NCBI RefSeq assembly: GCF_020883455.1
Contig: NZ_CP086615.1
Span: forward strand, 310,001 to 374,000
Direction of reading: 5' to 3'
From: Spiribacter halobius
GTDB taxonomy: Bacteria > Pseudomonadota > Gammaproteobacteria > Nitrococcales > Nitrococcaceae
DNA length: 64,000 nucleotides
Each line of letters opens with the position of its first letter. Position 1 is the first letter of the stretch. Positions 37,139 to 45,732 of this stretch are shown here, one piece after another. The notes under the pieces were generated by a model. The model saw nothing but the letters and a program-made list of their open reading frames with translations. It was not told the DNA's origin and did no database searches. The translations under genes and the position numbers were made by a program.

Positions 37139-37728
37139 CCCAGCCAACGCGGCGCGGCCGCTGGCAGCTCCTGGCCGTGCTGGTGCTCTTCGTGGGGCCG
37201 ACGGTCGCGGCCTTCGTGCTGACCGTGAGCGGCTGGCGCCCCGGCGGCACGACCAACAACGGCGAGCTGGTACAGCCTGTGCAGAGGCTCGCCATGGAGG
37301 GCTGGCGCGACCGGACTGGCGAAGCTCCGGATCTGGACGGCAGCTGGATCCTGCTGGTGCCGCTGGCTGGCGATTGCAATGCCGAGTGTGAGGATAGGCT
37401 CGAGACCCTCGGGCGGGTCCGCATCGCGCTGGATCGGGATGTCGACCGCGTGCGCATCGCCACGCTGCAGCCGCCGGACAGTGTTCCGCCGGAGGCGGAT
37501 GGCGATGCCCTGGTGCGGCTCACGGCGCCGGCCCCCCGGGTGGCTGCCCTGATCGGGAACGCGGGCCAGCCGGTCGCGGTCCATCTGCTCGACTATCGCG
37601 GCTTCCACGTGCTGCGCTACCGCCGCCCCCTGGATGCCTCGGGGCTGCTCGACGACCTGGAGCGCCTGCTGCGCCTCTCCAAGGAAGAGGCCGAGAGGCG
37701 CGCGTCCGAATCCCCTGACAACGCCTGA
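37135..37728 (+). CDS. SCO-like thioredoxin-fold protein with a CxxxC motif
   Basis: A 197-residue protein with an N-terminal membrane anchor (about residues 11-32) and a periplasmic domain. WILLVPLAGDCNAECEDRL has a CxxxC (Cys81, Cys85) at the position where SCO proteins have CPDIC, and FHVLRYRRPLD near the end resembles the C-terminal strand. This gene regularly lies between surf1 and ctaA in gammaproteobacteria. A role in CuA or CuB maturation, or redox upkeep of subunit II, is inferred. Confidence 0.8.
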   Translation: MTQPTRRGRWQLLAVLVLFVGPTVAAFVLTVSGWRPGGTTNNGELVQPVQRLAMEGWRDRTGEAPDLDGSWILLVPLAGDCNAECEDRLETLGRVRIALDRDVDRVRIATLQPPDSVPPEADGDALVRLTAPAPRVAALIGNAGQPVAVHLLDYRGFHVLRYRRPLDASGLLDDLERLLRLSKEEAERRASESPDNA

Positions 37729-37744
37729 CCCGGACTCCCGGACC

Positions 37745-38758
37745 ATGCACCAAGCCCATCCCTGGTTCTATCGCCTCTCCCTCGCCGCCACGACGCTCGC
37801 GCTCTGCGTCATCGTGCTCGGCGCCTGGGTACGCCTGACCGATGCCGGCCTCGGCTGCCCCGATTGGCCGGGCTGCTATGGGCTGATCGACGTGCCCCGG
37901 ACCGCGGAGGAGATCGCCGCCGCCAATGCCGCCTTTCCCGAGCGGCCGGTGGAAGTGGGCAAGGGCTGGCGGGAGATGATCCATCGCTATCTCGCCGGAA
38001 TCCTTGGACTGCTCATCCTCGGGCTCGCTGTGTTCGCGTGGCGGCAGCGGCGCCGCCCCGGCCAGCCCCGCCGCCTGCCCTGGATCATCCTGGGGGTGGT
38101 CACCTTCCAGGCCATACTCGGCATGTGGACGGTCACCTGGCAGCTGAAGCCGGTGGTGGTGATGGCCCACCTCCTGGGCGGCCTGCTGACGCTCTCGCTG
38201 CTCTGGTGGCAGACGCTGCGCAGCCGGCCGCTGCCGGCCGCCGGGCGCCTCGGCGGCCGGCCGCAATTGCGCCTCCTGCTGGCGGCGGGCCTCACCGTGG
38301 CCATCGGCCAGATCGCCCTCGGCGGCTGGACCAGCACCAACTACGCGGCGCTGGCCTGCAATGAGTTCCCCGCCTGCAGCGTCGGCGAGTGGTGGCCCGA
38401 CGACGCCGACTTCGCCGAGGGCTTCGTGCTCTGGCGGGGACTTGGGGTGAACTATGAGTTCGGCGTGCTCGACCACCCCGCCCGGGTGGCCATCCACCTC
38501 ACGCACCGGCTGGGGGCAGTGGTCGCCCTGATCGTCCTGGGGGCGCTGGCGTGGGCGCTCTGGCGTGCCGGCGGCGCCGGTCGCGTGGTCGGCCTGGCCC
38601 TCGCGGGCGCCCTGGTGCTGCAGATCAGCCTGGGCGTCGGCAACGTGGTCTACAGCTTGCCTCTGCCAATGGCGGTCGCGCACAATGCCGGAGCTGCGTT
38701 GCTGTTGCTGGTGCTCGTCACCGCCATCCATCTGGTCCGACCGCTGCCCACATCATGA
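37745..38758 (+). CDS. ctaA: Heme A synthase
   Basis: A 337-residue, eight-helix membrane enzyme that oxidises the C8 methyl of heme O to the formyl of heme A. The N-terminal repeat has RLTDAGLGCPDWPGCYG, the first heme-proximal EMIHRYLAG, and VMAHLLGG. The second repeat has IHLTHRLGA and VAHNAGAA, giving the four His ligands. The Cys pair ALACNEFPACS in the second periplasmic loop is also present. It overlaps ctaB by ATGA. Confidence 0.96.
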   Translation: MHQAHPWFYRLSLAATTLALCVIVLGAWVRLTDAGLGCPDWPGCYGLIDVPRTAEEIAAANAAFPERPVEVGKGWREMIHRYLAGILGLLILGLAVFAWRQRRRPGQPRRLPWIILGVVTFQAILGMWTVTWQLKPVVVMAHLLGGLLTLSLLWWQTLRSRPLPAAGRLGGRPQLRLLLAAGLTVAIGQIALGGWTSTNYAALACNEFPACSVGEWWPDDADFAEGFVLWRGLGVNYEFGVLDHPARVAIHLTHRLGAVVALIVLGALAWALWRAGGAGRVVGLALAGALVLQISLGVGNVVYSLPLPMAVAHNAGAALLLLVLVTAIHLVRPLPTS

Positions 38759-39699
38759 GCCGAACCCTGGATGCGACAACGCCGGAGGAGCTGCCCGCCC
38801 TCCAGCATCTCGCACGCCACTGGCGCGACTACTACGAGCTGACCAAGCCCGGAGTGGTGGCTCTGATGGTGTTTACGGCGGTAGTGGGCGAGCTGCTGGC
38901 GAGTCCGGGTACGGTGCCGTGGAACGCGCTACTCGTCGGCAATCTCGGCATCGCGCTCGCCGCCGGATCGGCGGCGGCGATCAACCACCTGGTGGACCGC
39001 GGCGTCGACGCGCGCATGGCGCGTACCCGCGGCCGGCCACTGCCTACCGGGCATCTGCGCACGGTTCACGCCTCGCTGTTCGCCGGCCTGCTCGGCGCGG
39101 CGGGTCTCGCGCTGCTGTATTTCGCGGTGAACCCGCTGACGGCAGCGCTGACCTTCCTCTCGCTCATCGGCTATGCATTCGTCTATACGCTGTTCCTGAA
39201 GCGGGCCACGCCGCAGAACATCGTCATCGGCGGGGCGGCCGGCGCAGCGCCGCCAGTGCTCGGCTGGACCGCCGTCACGGGCACCATCGACCCGCATTCC
39301 CTGCTGCTCTTCCTGATCATCTTCGTGTGGACGCCCCCGCACTTCTGGGCGCTGGCGATTCATCGCCGGGAGGAGTACGCGAGCGTGGACATCCCCATGC
39401 TCCCCGTGACCCACGGCGATCGCTACACCCGCTGGCAGATCCTGTTCTACACCGTGCTCCTGGTGGGAGTGACGATGCTGCCCTTCGCCACCGGCATGAG
39501 CGGGCCGCTCTATCTCATGGGCGCCCTGGCGCTTGGCATCGTCTACATCTACTACGGCGTGACGATGCTCACCCACGAGCATGATCGCTCGCTGCCGATG
39601 AAGTCCTTCGGCTACAGCATCATCTACCTGATGGCGCTCTTCGCCGTGCTCCTCTTCGACGCCTACCTGCCGTTCATTCTGGCGCCGTTCCTCGGTTGA
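38755..39699 (+). CDS. ctaB: Protoheme IX farnesyltransferase (heme O synthase)
   Basis: A 314-residue UbiA-superfamily membrane prenyltransferase that makes heme O from protoheme. The Asp-rich motifs are NHLVDRGVDARMARTRGRP (read in two halves) and YASVDIPMLPVTHGD, together with TWTPPHFWALA-like FVWTPPHFWALAIHRREEY in parts. Heme O then goes to CtaA for the adjacent oxidase. It is translationally coupled to ctaA and is the last gene of the cox operon. Confidence 0.96.
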   Translation: MSRTLDATTPEELPALQHLARHWRDYYELTKPGVVALMVFTAVVGELLASPGTVPWNALLVGNLGIALAAGSAAAINHLVDRGVDARMARTRGRPLPTGHLRTVHASLFAGLLGAAGLALLYFAVNPLTAALTFLSLIGYAFVYTLFLKRATPQNIVIGGAAGAAPPVLGWTAVTGTIDPHSLLLFLIIFVWTPPHFWALAIHRREEYASVDIPMLPVTHGDRYTRWQILFYTVLLVGVTMLPFATGMSGPLYLMGALALGIVYIYYGVTMLTHEHDRSLPMKSFGYSIIYLMALFAVLLFDAYLPFILAPFLG

Positions 39700-39729
39700 G
39701 CGCAGCTTTCGGACGAGTGTCCGCGACGT

Positions 39730-39759
39730 GGGAGCCCTCCTCGCCAGGGCGTCACTCCC
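39730..39759. terminator. Interrupted hairpin at the ctaB / cyclotransferase junction
   Basis: GGGAG (39730-39734) pairs with CTCCC (39755-39759), and CCCT with AGGG inside, in the gap between convergent genes. It runs into the last codons of the cyclotransferase gene. It has no U-tract. Confidence 0.3.
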
Positions 39760-40168
39760 CCTCCACCCAGCGCAGCCAGTCGCCGTGGGGGATGCGGCGG
39801 GCGGTGGTTAGGGGGCCGTGGTACCAATAGATCTCGACCCCCAGCCGCGCACCGGCGCCAGTGCGTGCCTGCACCGGTCGGCGGCGGAACAGGCCCCGCT
39901 CCGGGCGGTTGGGGTCCGCGCCCTCGTAGCGGTCCATGATCGGCAGGCAGCGCTGGGGACGCTCCAGCTCCAGGATCTCGCCGTGCACGCGGTCGCGGCG
40001 GTGGTGCGAGGGCAGGGCACCCGGAAAGCGACCGAGGCAGTAGAGCCGGCCCTGCACCGAGGCCGGATAGCGGGTCCGGCAGTGGCGGGCGAGCAGGCGG
40101 TCAATCTGCGGGTCTAGGGTTCCGGTGAGCAGGGTGCCGTAGGAGAACAGCCGGAGTACGGCCGCCAC
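39752..40168 (-). CDS. Gamma-glutamylcyclotransferase-like protein (AIG2/GGCT fold)
   Basis: A 138-residue small enzyme of the BtrG/AIG2 family that cleaves gamma-glutamyl groups as 5-oxoproline. It opens with the diagnostic LFSYGTLL substrate loop (residues 7-14). The catalytic Glu sits in MDRYEGAD (about residue 82), and EIYWYH follows. Its physiological substrate cannot be told from sequence. It is 6 bp downstream of lipA on the same strand, so the two are probably cotranscribed. Confidence 0.88.
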   Translation of the reverse strand: MAAVLRLFSYGTLLTGTLDPQIDRLLARHCRTRYPASVQGRLYCLGRFPGALPSHHRRDRVHGEILELERPQRCLPIMDRYEGADPNRPERGLFRRRPVQARTGAGARLGVEIYWYHGPLTTARRIPHGDWLRWVEGE

Positions 40169-40174
40169 GTCGCG

Positions 40175-41182
<1,008 letters not shown>

Positions 41183-41236
41183 GCTGCCACTCCGCAGTTG
41201 CGGGGGGATGGCCGCCCGGCGGTCCCGGGCGGGGGC

Positions 41237-41425
41237 TCAGTCCTTGCCGTAGGGGTTGTTCATCACGGAAAACCAGTTGCTGTGGCTTTCGTCAGCCTCC
41301 CGCCGCCAGCGTTCCACCTGCTCCCGGGTGACCTCCTCGCGCAGGCGGTCGTCGCTCACCGGGCGCGGGTCGTGCGCATCCGCGGCGGGCTGCTGGTCCT
41401 TGCGGTCGTCGCTGTTGGTACTCAT
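41237..41425 (-). CDS. Small hydrophilic protein of unknown function
   Basis: A 62-residue, highly charged protein without a membrane segment, ending NWFSVMNNPYGKD. The ATG at 41425 is preceded by GGAGG, and the reading frame shows normal GC3 bias. It is divergent from tusA, with which it shares an 84-bp promoter region. I do not recognise the family. Confidence 0.65.
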   Translation of the reverse strand: MSTNSDDRKDQQPAADAHDPRPVSDDRLREEVTREQVERWRREADESHSNWFSVMNNPYGKD

Positions 41426-41467
41426 GGATCGTGCCTCCGGCCGGCCCCCAGGGCCGGCGCGCTTCGA

Positions 41468-41486
41468 TATACTTGTGACCAGTATA
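41468..41486. promoter_or_regulatory. Symmetric pair of divergent -10 elements
   Basis: TATACT on the plus strand (41468-41473) and TATACT on the minus strand (complement of AGTATA, 41481-41486) face each other across TGTGACC, making a near-palindrome. The first would serve tusA, the second the small gene on the minus strand. Neither has a good -35 hexamer. Confidence 0.4.
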
Positions 41487-41509
41487 CGCCGGCCCAGGGG
41501 GCAGCCTCC

Positions 41510-41797
41510 ATGCAGGACAGCTCTGCCAGCGCTTCCATGACCGATACCGATGCACTTGTCCACGACGAGGATCTGGACGTGCGCGGGCTCAACTGCCCGC
41601 TGCCGATCCTGCGCACCAAGAAGGCACTGGCCGATCTCGCGCCGGGCACGCGCCTGCGCGTCCGCGCCACCGATCCGCACTCGGTGATCGACTTCACCGC
41701 CTTCTGCGCCCGCTCGCCCCACGAGCTGCTGAGCCATCACGAGGCGGATGGCGAGTATCACTTTCTCCTGCGCAAGGGGCCGCCCGCCACCGGGTGA
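41510..41797 (+). CDS. tusA: TusA family sulfurtransferase
   Basis: A 95-residue protein with the TusA signature LDVRGLNCPLPILRTKKAL, in which the Cys of CPLP carries persulfide sulfur. The later THELLSH-like SPHELLSHHEADGEY in the second half fits the beta/alpha fold. The first 25 residues are an extra Ser/Asp-rich extension; an in-frame ATG at 41537 would remove nine of them but has no ribosome site. Sulfur could go to tRNA thiolation or to other acceptors. Confidence 0.9.
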   Translation: MQDSSASASMTDTDALVHDEDLDVRGLNCPLPILRTKKALADLAPGTRLRVRATDPHSVIDFTAFCARSPHELLSHHEADGEYHFLLRKGPPATG

Positions 41798-41843
41798 CCC
41801 CGCCCGCCGCGGCGGCGACCGTCGGTGTGAATGGGGCGGGCCG

Positions 41844-42848
41844 TCACTCCTCCAGGTGCCCGCCGCCCAGGCCCAGCCGGGCGGCCAGGGATTCCAGGGT
41901 CAGCGCGAGCCGGCGGCTGAACGGCTGCGGCCGGCGGTAGCGCAGGGCGACCAGGTCCATCCGCTCGCGGCGCTCCAGCAGGATGTCGTCGCTGGTGCCG
42001 AGGTCGTCCACCAGCCCCAGCTCCAGCGCCTGCTCGCCGAGCCAGTGCTCGCCGGTGGCCACCCGCTCCAGGTCGAGCTTGGGCCGGTGCCGGGCGATAT
42101 GCGTCTTGAACAGATCATGTACGGCCTGCAGGGACTCGCGGAACTTGGCGCGCCCCTCGTCGGTATTCTCCCCGAACAGCGTCAGCGTGCGCTTGTGTGC
42201 GCCCGCGGTGTGCAGCTCGAAGTCCACGTCGTAGCGCTTGAGCAGCCCGCGGAAGTTGGGCACCTGGCCGACCACGCCGATGGAGCCGATGACGGCAAAC
42301 GGCGCGGCGACTATGCGATCGGCGACACAGGCCATGAGATAGCCGCCACTCGCTGCCACGCGGTCGACGCTGACGGTGAGCCGGATCCCGCGCTTGCGCA
42401 GGCGGGCGAGCTGGGAGGCGGCGAGGCCGTAGCCCGGGACCGTCCCGCCGGGGCTTTCCAGGCGCAGCAGCACCTCGTCGTCGCTGCGCGCGGTGGCGAG
42501 CACGGCGCTCACCTCCTCGCGCAGGGCCTCGGTGGCACTGGCACGCAGGTCACCCTCGAAATCCAGCACGAACAGCCGCGGCAGCCGGGCCTCCCCGCGG
42601 CGGCCCTCGCGCCGCTCCCGCCGGCGCTCGCGCAGGCCCTTCAGCCGGCCGCGCCGGGGTGCAAGGCCCTGGTCGATGCGCCGTGCCATGTCGCGGTAGC
42701 GGCGGTTGAGCGGCTCGACTTCCAGCTGCTCACGGCTGCGGCTCCGGCTGCGCCCGGCGTTGGCCATCATGGCCAGGGCGAAGCCGAGTGCGGCCAGCAG
42801 CGTGACCGTCTTGGCGAGGAACAGCCCGTAGTCCTGCAGCAGCTCCAT
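41844..42848 (-). CDS. sohB: SohB-like inner-membrane S49 protease
   Basis: A 334-residue signal-peptide-peptidase-type protease. One N-terminal helix (about residues 9-29), then a basic linker, then the S49 core: ESPGGTVPGYG, the catalytic Ser in RVAASGGYLMACVAD and the Lys in GAHKRTLTLFG, giving a Ser-Lys dyad. QALELGLVDDLGT is the C-terminal landmark. It would degrade membrane or signal peptides on the periplasmic side. The start follows AAGGAG. Confidence 0.93.
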   Translation of the reverse strand: MELLQDYGLFLAKTVTLLAALGFALAMMANAGRSRSRSREQLEVEPLNRRYRDMARRIDQGLAPRRGRLKGLRERRRERREGRRGEARLPRLFVLDFEGDLRASATEALREEVSAVLATARSDDEVLLRLESPGGTVPGYGLAASQLARLRKRGIRLTVSVDRVAASGGYLMACVADRIVAAPFAVIGSIGVVGQVPNFRGLLKRYDVDFELHTAGAHKRTLTLFGENTDEGRAKFRESLQAVHDLFKTHIARHRPKLDLERVATGEHWLGEQALELGLVDDLGTSDDILLERRERMDLVALRYRRPQPFSRRLALTLESLAARLGLGGGHLEE

Positions 42849-42976
42849 CCTGGTCTCCTTGACGATACGGCGCGTGGGACAATCGGAACGGCCCGCGGAC
42901 AACCGCGGACCGCGGCGGGCCGAGACTACCGGAGGCCCGGCGCGCGGCAACCCGTTACGGTCAATGCGGAGCTCCC

Positions 42977-43258
42977 ATGGTGAAAGACGCGGTCACCCCG
43001 TTCCACCACGACGGCCACCCGGTGCTCACGCTGCGCCAGCTCGACCGCCTGAACAATGTCCCCAAGGGCACCGCGTTCCGTGCCTTCAAGCGTGCCCGAG
43101 CCAACCTGGTCGAAGGCCGGGACTTCTTCGTTCTCGACCCCGAGCGGGATGCCGGCCGAATCGCGGAGCTCAAGGCCGCCGGCCTTGCCTATGACAGCAG
43201 CCATCGCGTGGTGCTCCTCACCGCGGCGGCCTATGAGGTGATGCGAGGCGCGCGCTGA
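42977..43258 (+). CDS. ORF6N/KilA-N-like small DNA-binding protein (tentative)
   Basis: A 93-residue basic protein with the pattern LRQLDRLNNVPKGTAFRAFKR, ANLVEGRDFFVLD, then SSHRVVLLTAAAYEVM. This order resembles phage-derived ORF6N/anti-repressor N-terminal domains, which bind DNA, but it stands alone without the usual second domain. It is divergent from sohB. It could be a domesticated phage remnant. No other phage gene is near. Confidence 0.6.
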   Translation: MVKDAVTPFHHDGHPVLTLRQLDRLNNVPKGTAFRAFKRARANLVEGRDFFVLDPERDAGRIAELKAAGLAYDSSHRVVLLTAAAYEVMRGAR

Positions 43259-43493
43259 GTCGGCGAGCAAACTGTGCCGGTTGCAGACCTTCTCGGATTG
43301 CGGAGCTGACCAAGCTGTACTCAAACCACTCACGTCGCGGGACACGCCACCGATGTTTGGCCATGCGGTGCGGCCTACGCCTCACCCGCGGCCCGCGGCC
43401 CCGCGGCGGAAGTTCCCCCAAGCAGGGCGGACACCGGTGGGTAGTCGGGAACCCCTCCCCGCGAAGCCCTGGGCGCATTTGCCTCCGTGCCGG

Positions 43494-43603
43494 GTGCGAG
43501 TCGGGGCAGGAGCCTCCGGGACACGCTGTGCATACGTCCCTGTAAGCTCGTAGGCGAGGTCCCTCTCGCCTACGGTCCCGGACGCTCCTGCCCCGCCTCG
43601 CAC
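43494..43603 (+). repeat. Palindromic core/arm repeat, copy D
   Basis: Arms 43494-43522 and 43575-43603 match at 27 of 29 positions. The core ACGCTGTGCATACGTCCC leads into the inner stem CTCGTAGGCGAG...CTCGCCTACG. Core and arms are both close to copy E at 56888-56993. It lies in the 527-bp gap 43259-43785. The rest of that gap shows no gene; an AT-richer stretch near 43655-43685 may hold the ctaG promoter. Confidence 0.85.
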
Positions 43604-43785
43604 AGTCGCGGTCAGTGGTCGCTTCCGCGATGCGCGCAATTGAGCCGGGCAGGGGGTGGTGATAACTTGAACAGCCAATGTCCGATCTGATCATGCACTT
43701 GCCTCGGCCCCGGATCGCACCCGGCATGCCCCTCGTCGCGCGCACGAGCTCGCGGTGGCATGACTGAGGCGGGTACCTAATCAGC

Positions 43786-44628
43786 ATGTCCGACCTGCTG
43801 GCCTGGCTCCGGCCCTGGGAGCCGTCGCTGCCCATCCTGCTCGCCTGTGCCCTCGCCGTCGGCCTCTACGCCGCCGGCCTGCTGCGCGGGGCGCGCCCCG
43901 GTGTGCCGGCGATGCTGGCCTACTTCCTCGGCGTCGGGCTCATGTACGCGGTGACGCAGACCCACGTGGACTACTACTCCCAGTACCTGTTCGCCGCCCA
44001 CCGCGGGCAGCATCTCGTGCTGCACCACCTGGCGCCCTTCCTCATCGCGCTCTCGGCCCCGGCGCCGGTGCTCGCCGCAGGGCTGCCGGCGGCCCTGCGG
44101 CGTCTGCCCCATGGCCGGCTCGCGCCGCTGTTCCGCCTGCTCGCCCTGTGCTACCGCATCGTCCAGCAGCCGGTGATCGCGGCGGTGCTCTTCGTTGGGC
44201 TGATCTTTTTCTGGCTGACGCCGTCGATCCATTTCGACGCCATGCTGAGCCTCGATCTGTACTGGATCATGAACTGGACCATGGCCGTGGACGGGCTGCT
44301 GTTCTGGTGGCTCATCCTCGAGCGTGGCCGGCCGGGCATCACGCCGCGGCTCTCCCCGGGGCGGCGTATCCTCATCCTGGCGCTGATCATGCCGCCGCAG
44401 ATCGGGCTCGGGGCGTTCATTACCTTCAGCGACCGCAACCTGTTCGAGATCTATGACGTCTGTGGCCGTGCCTTCCCCATCGGACCCCTGGTGGACCAGC
44501 AGATCGGAGGGCTCATCACCTGGATCCCGGCGGCGATGATGAGCGTCATGGCGGCGCTGGTGGTGCTCGCCTTCCGGCTTGCCCCGAGCGAGCGCGGGGC
44601 GCCGGCGACCGCGGCGGAGGCGACATGA
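43786..44628 (+). CDS. ctaG: Cytochrome c oxidase assembly factor CtaG (caa3 type)
   Basis: A 280-residue membrane protein with about seven helices. Motifs HLVLHHLAPFLIALSAP, the paired His in QTHVDYYSQYLFAAHRGQH (in parts), SIHFDAMLSLDLYWIMNW and LIMPPQIGLGAFI fit the Bacillus-type CtaG family (caa3_CtaG), which helps build the copper site of subunit I. It is unrelated to Cox11, which is sometimes also called CtaG. It overlaps the sco gene by ATGA, suggesting they act together on the oxidase encoded 8 kb upstream. Confidence 0.9.
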   Translation: MSDLLAWLRPWEPSLPILLACALAVGLYAAGLLRGARPGVPAMLAYFLGVGLMYAVTQTHVDYYSQYLFAAHRGQHLVLHHLAPFLIALSAPAPVLAAGLPAALRRLPHGRLAPLFRLLALCYRIVQQPVIAAVLFVGLIFFWLTPSIHFDAMLSLDLYWIMNWTMAVDGLLFWWLILERGRPGITPRLSPGRRILILALIMPPQIGLGAFITFSDRNLFEIYDVCGRAFPIGPLVDQQIGGLITWIPAAMMSVMAALVVLAFRLAPSERGAPATAAEAT

Positions 44629-45209
44629 GGCGGCTCGGCCTCATCGGGAGCGTGCTGCTGGCCGGGATGCTCCTCGCGGCCTGCGGCGGAGGCCAGTACG
44701 CCACCAAGGGCATCGAGGGCCTGCTGCCCGACCTGCGCTTCGAGCTCACCGGCGAGTCCGGCGAGCCGCTCACCGCGGCGGATCTCCGCGGCGCGCCGGT
44801 GGTGCTGTTCTTCGGCTTCACCCACTGCCCGGACATCTGCCCCACGGCCATGGCACGCATTTCGGCGGCGCTGCGGGCGGTGGACGACCCGGCGGCGGAA
44901 GAGGTGCAGATCCTGTTCGTCTCGGTGGACCCGGGGCGTGACGACCCGGAGACCCTTCGCCGCTACACCAACGCCTTCGGCGAGAACATCATCGGTGCCA
45001 CCGCGCCGGTGCCGCGTCTGCGCGAGGTCACCAAGCGCTACCGGGCGACCTTCGGCTACGGGGAGGCGGACGCCGGCGGCGACTATGCCGTCTCCCACTC
45101 CAGCGCCATGTACCTCTTCGACGCCGAGGGCCGCGCCCGCGCGCTGTTCCGTCCCGACGACGGCGTCACCGCCATGGCCGCCGACCTGGCGCGGGTGCTC
45201 GACGGCTGA
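44625..45209 (+). CDS. SCO1/SenC family copper chaperone lipoprotein
   Basis: A 194-residue lipoprotein with a lipobox ending LLAAC (Cys20). The thioredoxin-like domain has FFGFTHCPDICPTAM, in which Cys68 and Cys72 bind copper, and the distal copper-binding His lies in YAVSHSSAMYLFD. FVSVDPGRDDPETL is typical. It delivers copper to, or reduces, the CuA site of CoxB. It is coupled to ctaG and followed by a good intrinsic terminator. Confidence 0.94.
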   Translation: MRRLGLIGSVLLAGMLLAACGGGQYATKGIEGLLPDLRFELTGESGEPLTAADLRGAPVVLFFGFTHCPDICPTAMARISAALRAVDDPAAEEVQILFVSVDPGRDDPETLRRYTNAFGENIIGATAPVPRLREVTKRYRATFGYGEADAGGDYAVSHSSAMYLFDAEGRARALFRPDDGVTAMAADLARVLDG

Positions 45210-45220
45210 TCCGCGTCTTC

Positions 45221-45242
45221 GGGCTTCTTCGAAGGCCGTTTT
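45221..45242 (+). terminator. Intrinsic terminator after ctaG-sco
   Basis: GGGCTTC (45221-45227) and GAAGGCC (45231-45237) pair at six of seven positions around a TTC loop and are followed by GTTTT. It begins 11 bp after the sco stop codon. Confidence 0.55.
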
Positions 45243-45243
45243 A

Positions 45244-45470
45244 AACGCAACGACACAACGGGCACAACGAAGCACAACGGGAAGCCTTATTGGTTGACTC
45301 CATGTCCCTCCGCGGATGCCTGCTAACGGGCCCGGCTGCGCAAGGCTGATCTGGAGGTCCCCGGTTCCAGAGCAGCCCCCGCAATCCTTTCTCCAAGGCC
45401 TCGAGCTTCGGCATAGCAATCCTCTTGTAACTGATTGCCTTCCCCGTTGTGTTTCGTTGTGTTTAATCCC
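45244..45470. repeat. Micro-repeat stem-loop, CACAACG class (copy 1)
   Basis: The left arm (45244-45281) has CAACGACACAACGGGCACAA then CGAAGCACAACGG; the right arm (45444-45470) has CCCGTTGTGTTTCGTTGTGT. About 160 bp lie between. It fills the first half of the 523-bp gap before the nirA-like gene; the second half carries the NtrC and sigma-54 sites. A compact second copy lies at 53171-53257. Confidence 0.75.
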
Positions 45471-45527
45471 CGTGTTCAATCCCCGCCTTCACCCCGCCAC
45501 CCAGCTGGCAAACGCCCGGTCGCCCGA

Positions 45528-45546
45528 TTGCACCAGTTTTGTGCCA
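45528..45546 (+). promoter_or_regulatory. Candidate NtrC-binding site upstream of nirA
   Basis: TTGCACCAGTTTTGTGCCA contains GCAC-N7-GTGC (45530-45544), the spacing of the enterobacterial NtrC consensus. It lies about 105 bp upstream of the -24 element, in the usual enhancer range. Confidence 0.55.
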
Positions 45547-45649
45547 CCCGCGAAGCAGCTGCCCGGCAAGGGTGCATCGCTCCGGCCGCGGCGCCACGGC
45601 AGTCCGCATAACTTCCTGACGCACGGGTCCTAAGCCTGCGACCCGGAAT

Positions 45650-45666
45650 CTGGCCTGGTGTTTGCA
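45650..45666 (+). promoter_or_regulatory. Sigma-54 promoter of the nirA-like operon
   Basis: CTGGCCTGGTGTTTGCA has TGGC (-24) and TTGCA (-12) separated by exactly the 7 nt of the sigma-54 consensus. Transcription would start near 45677, leaving a leader of about 55 nt before the ATG at 45733. With the upstream NtrC-type site this indicates induction under nitrogen limitation. Confidence 0.65.
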
Positions 45667-45732
45667 GTGCAACATGGTGACGCAGGCGACGCCGGATTGT
45701 GGTGTCGCGGGCAGGCATCCGAGGACCGGGCC

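Noticed and set aside
44451-45479. Minus-strand 342-codon frame opposite ctaG and sco
   Set aside because: Antisense to two recognised genes and extends into the CACAACG repeat; no domain.
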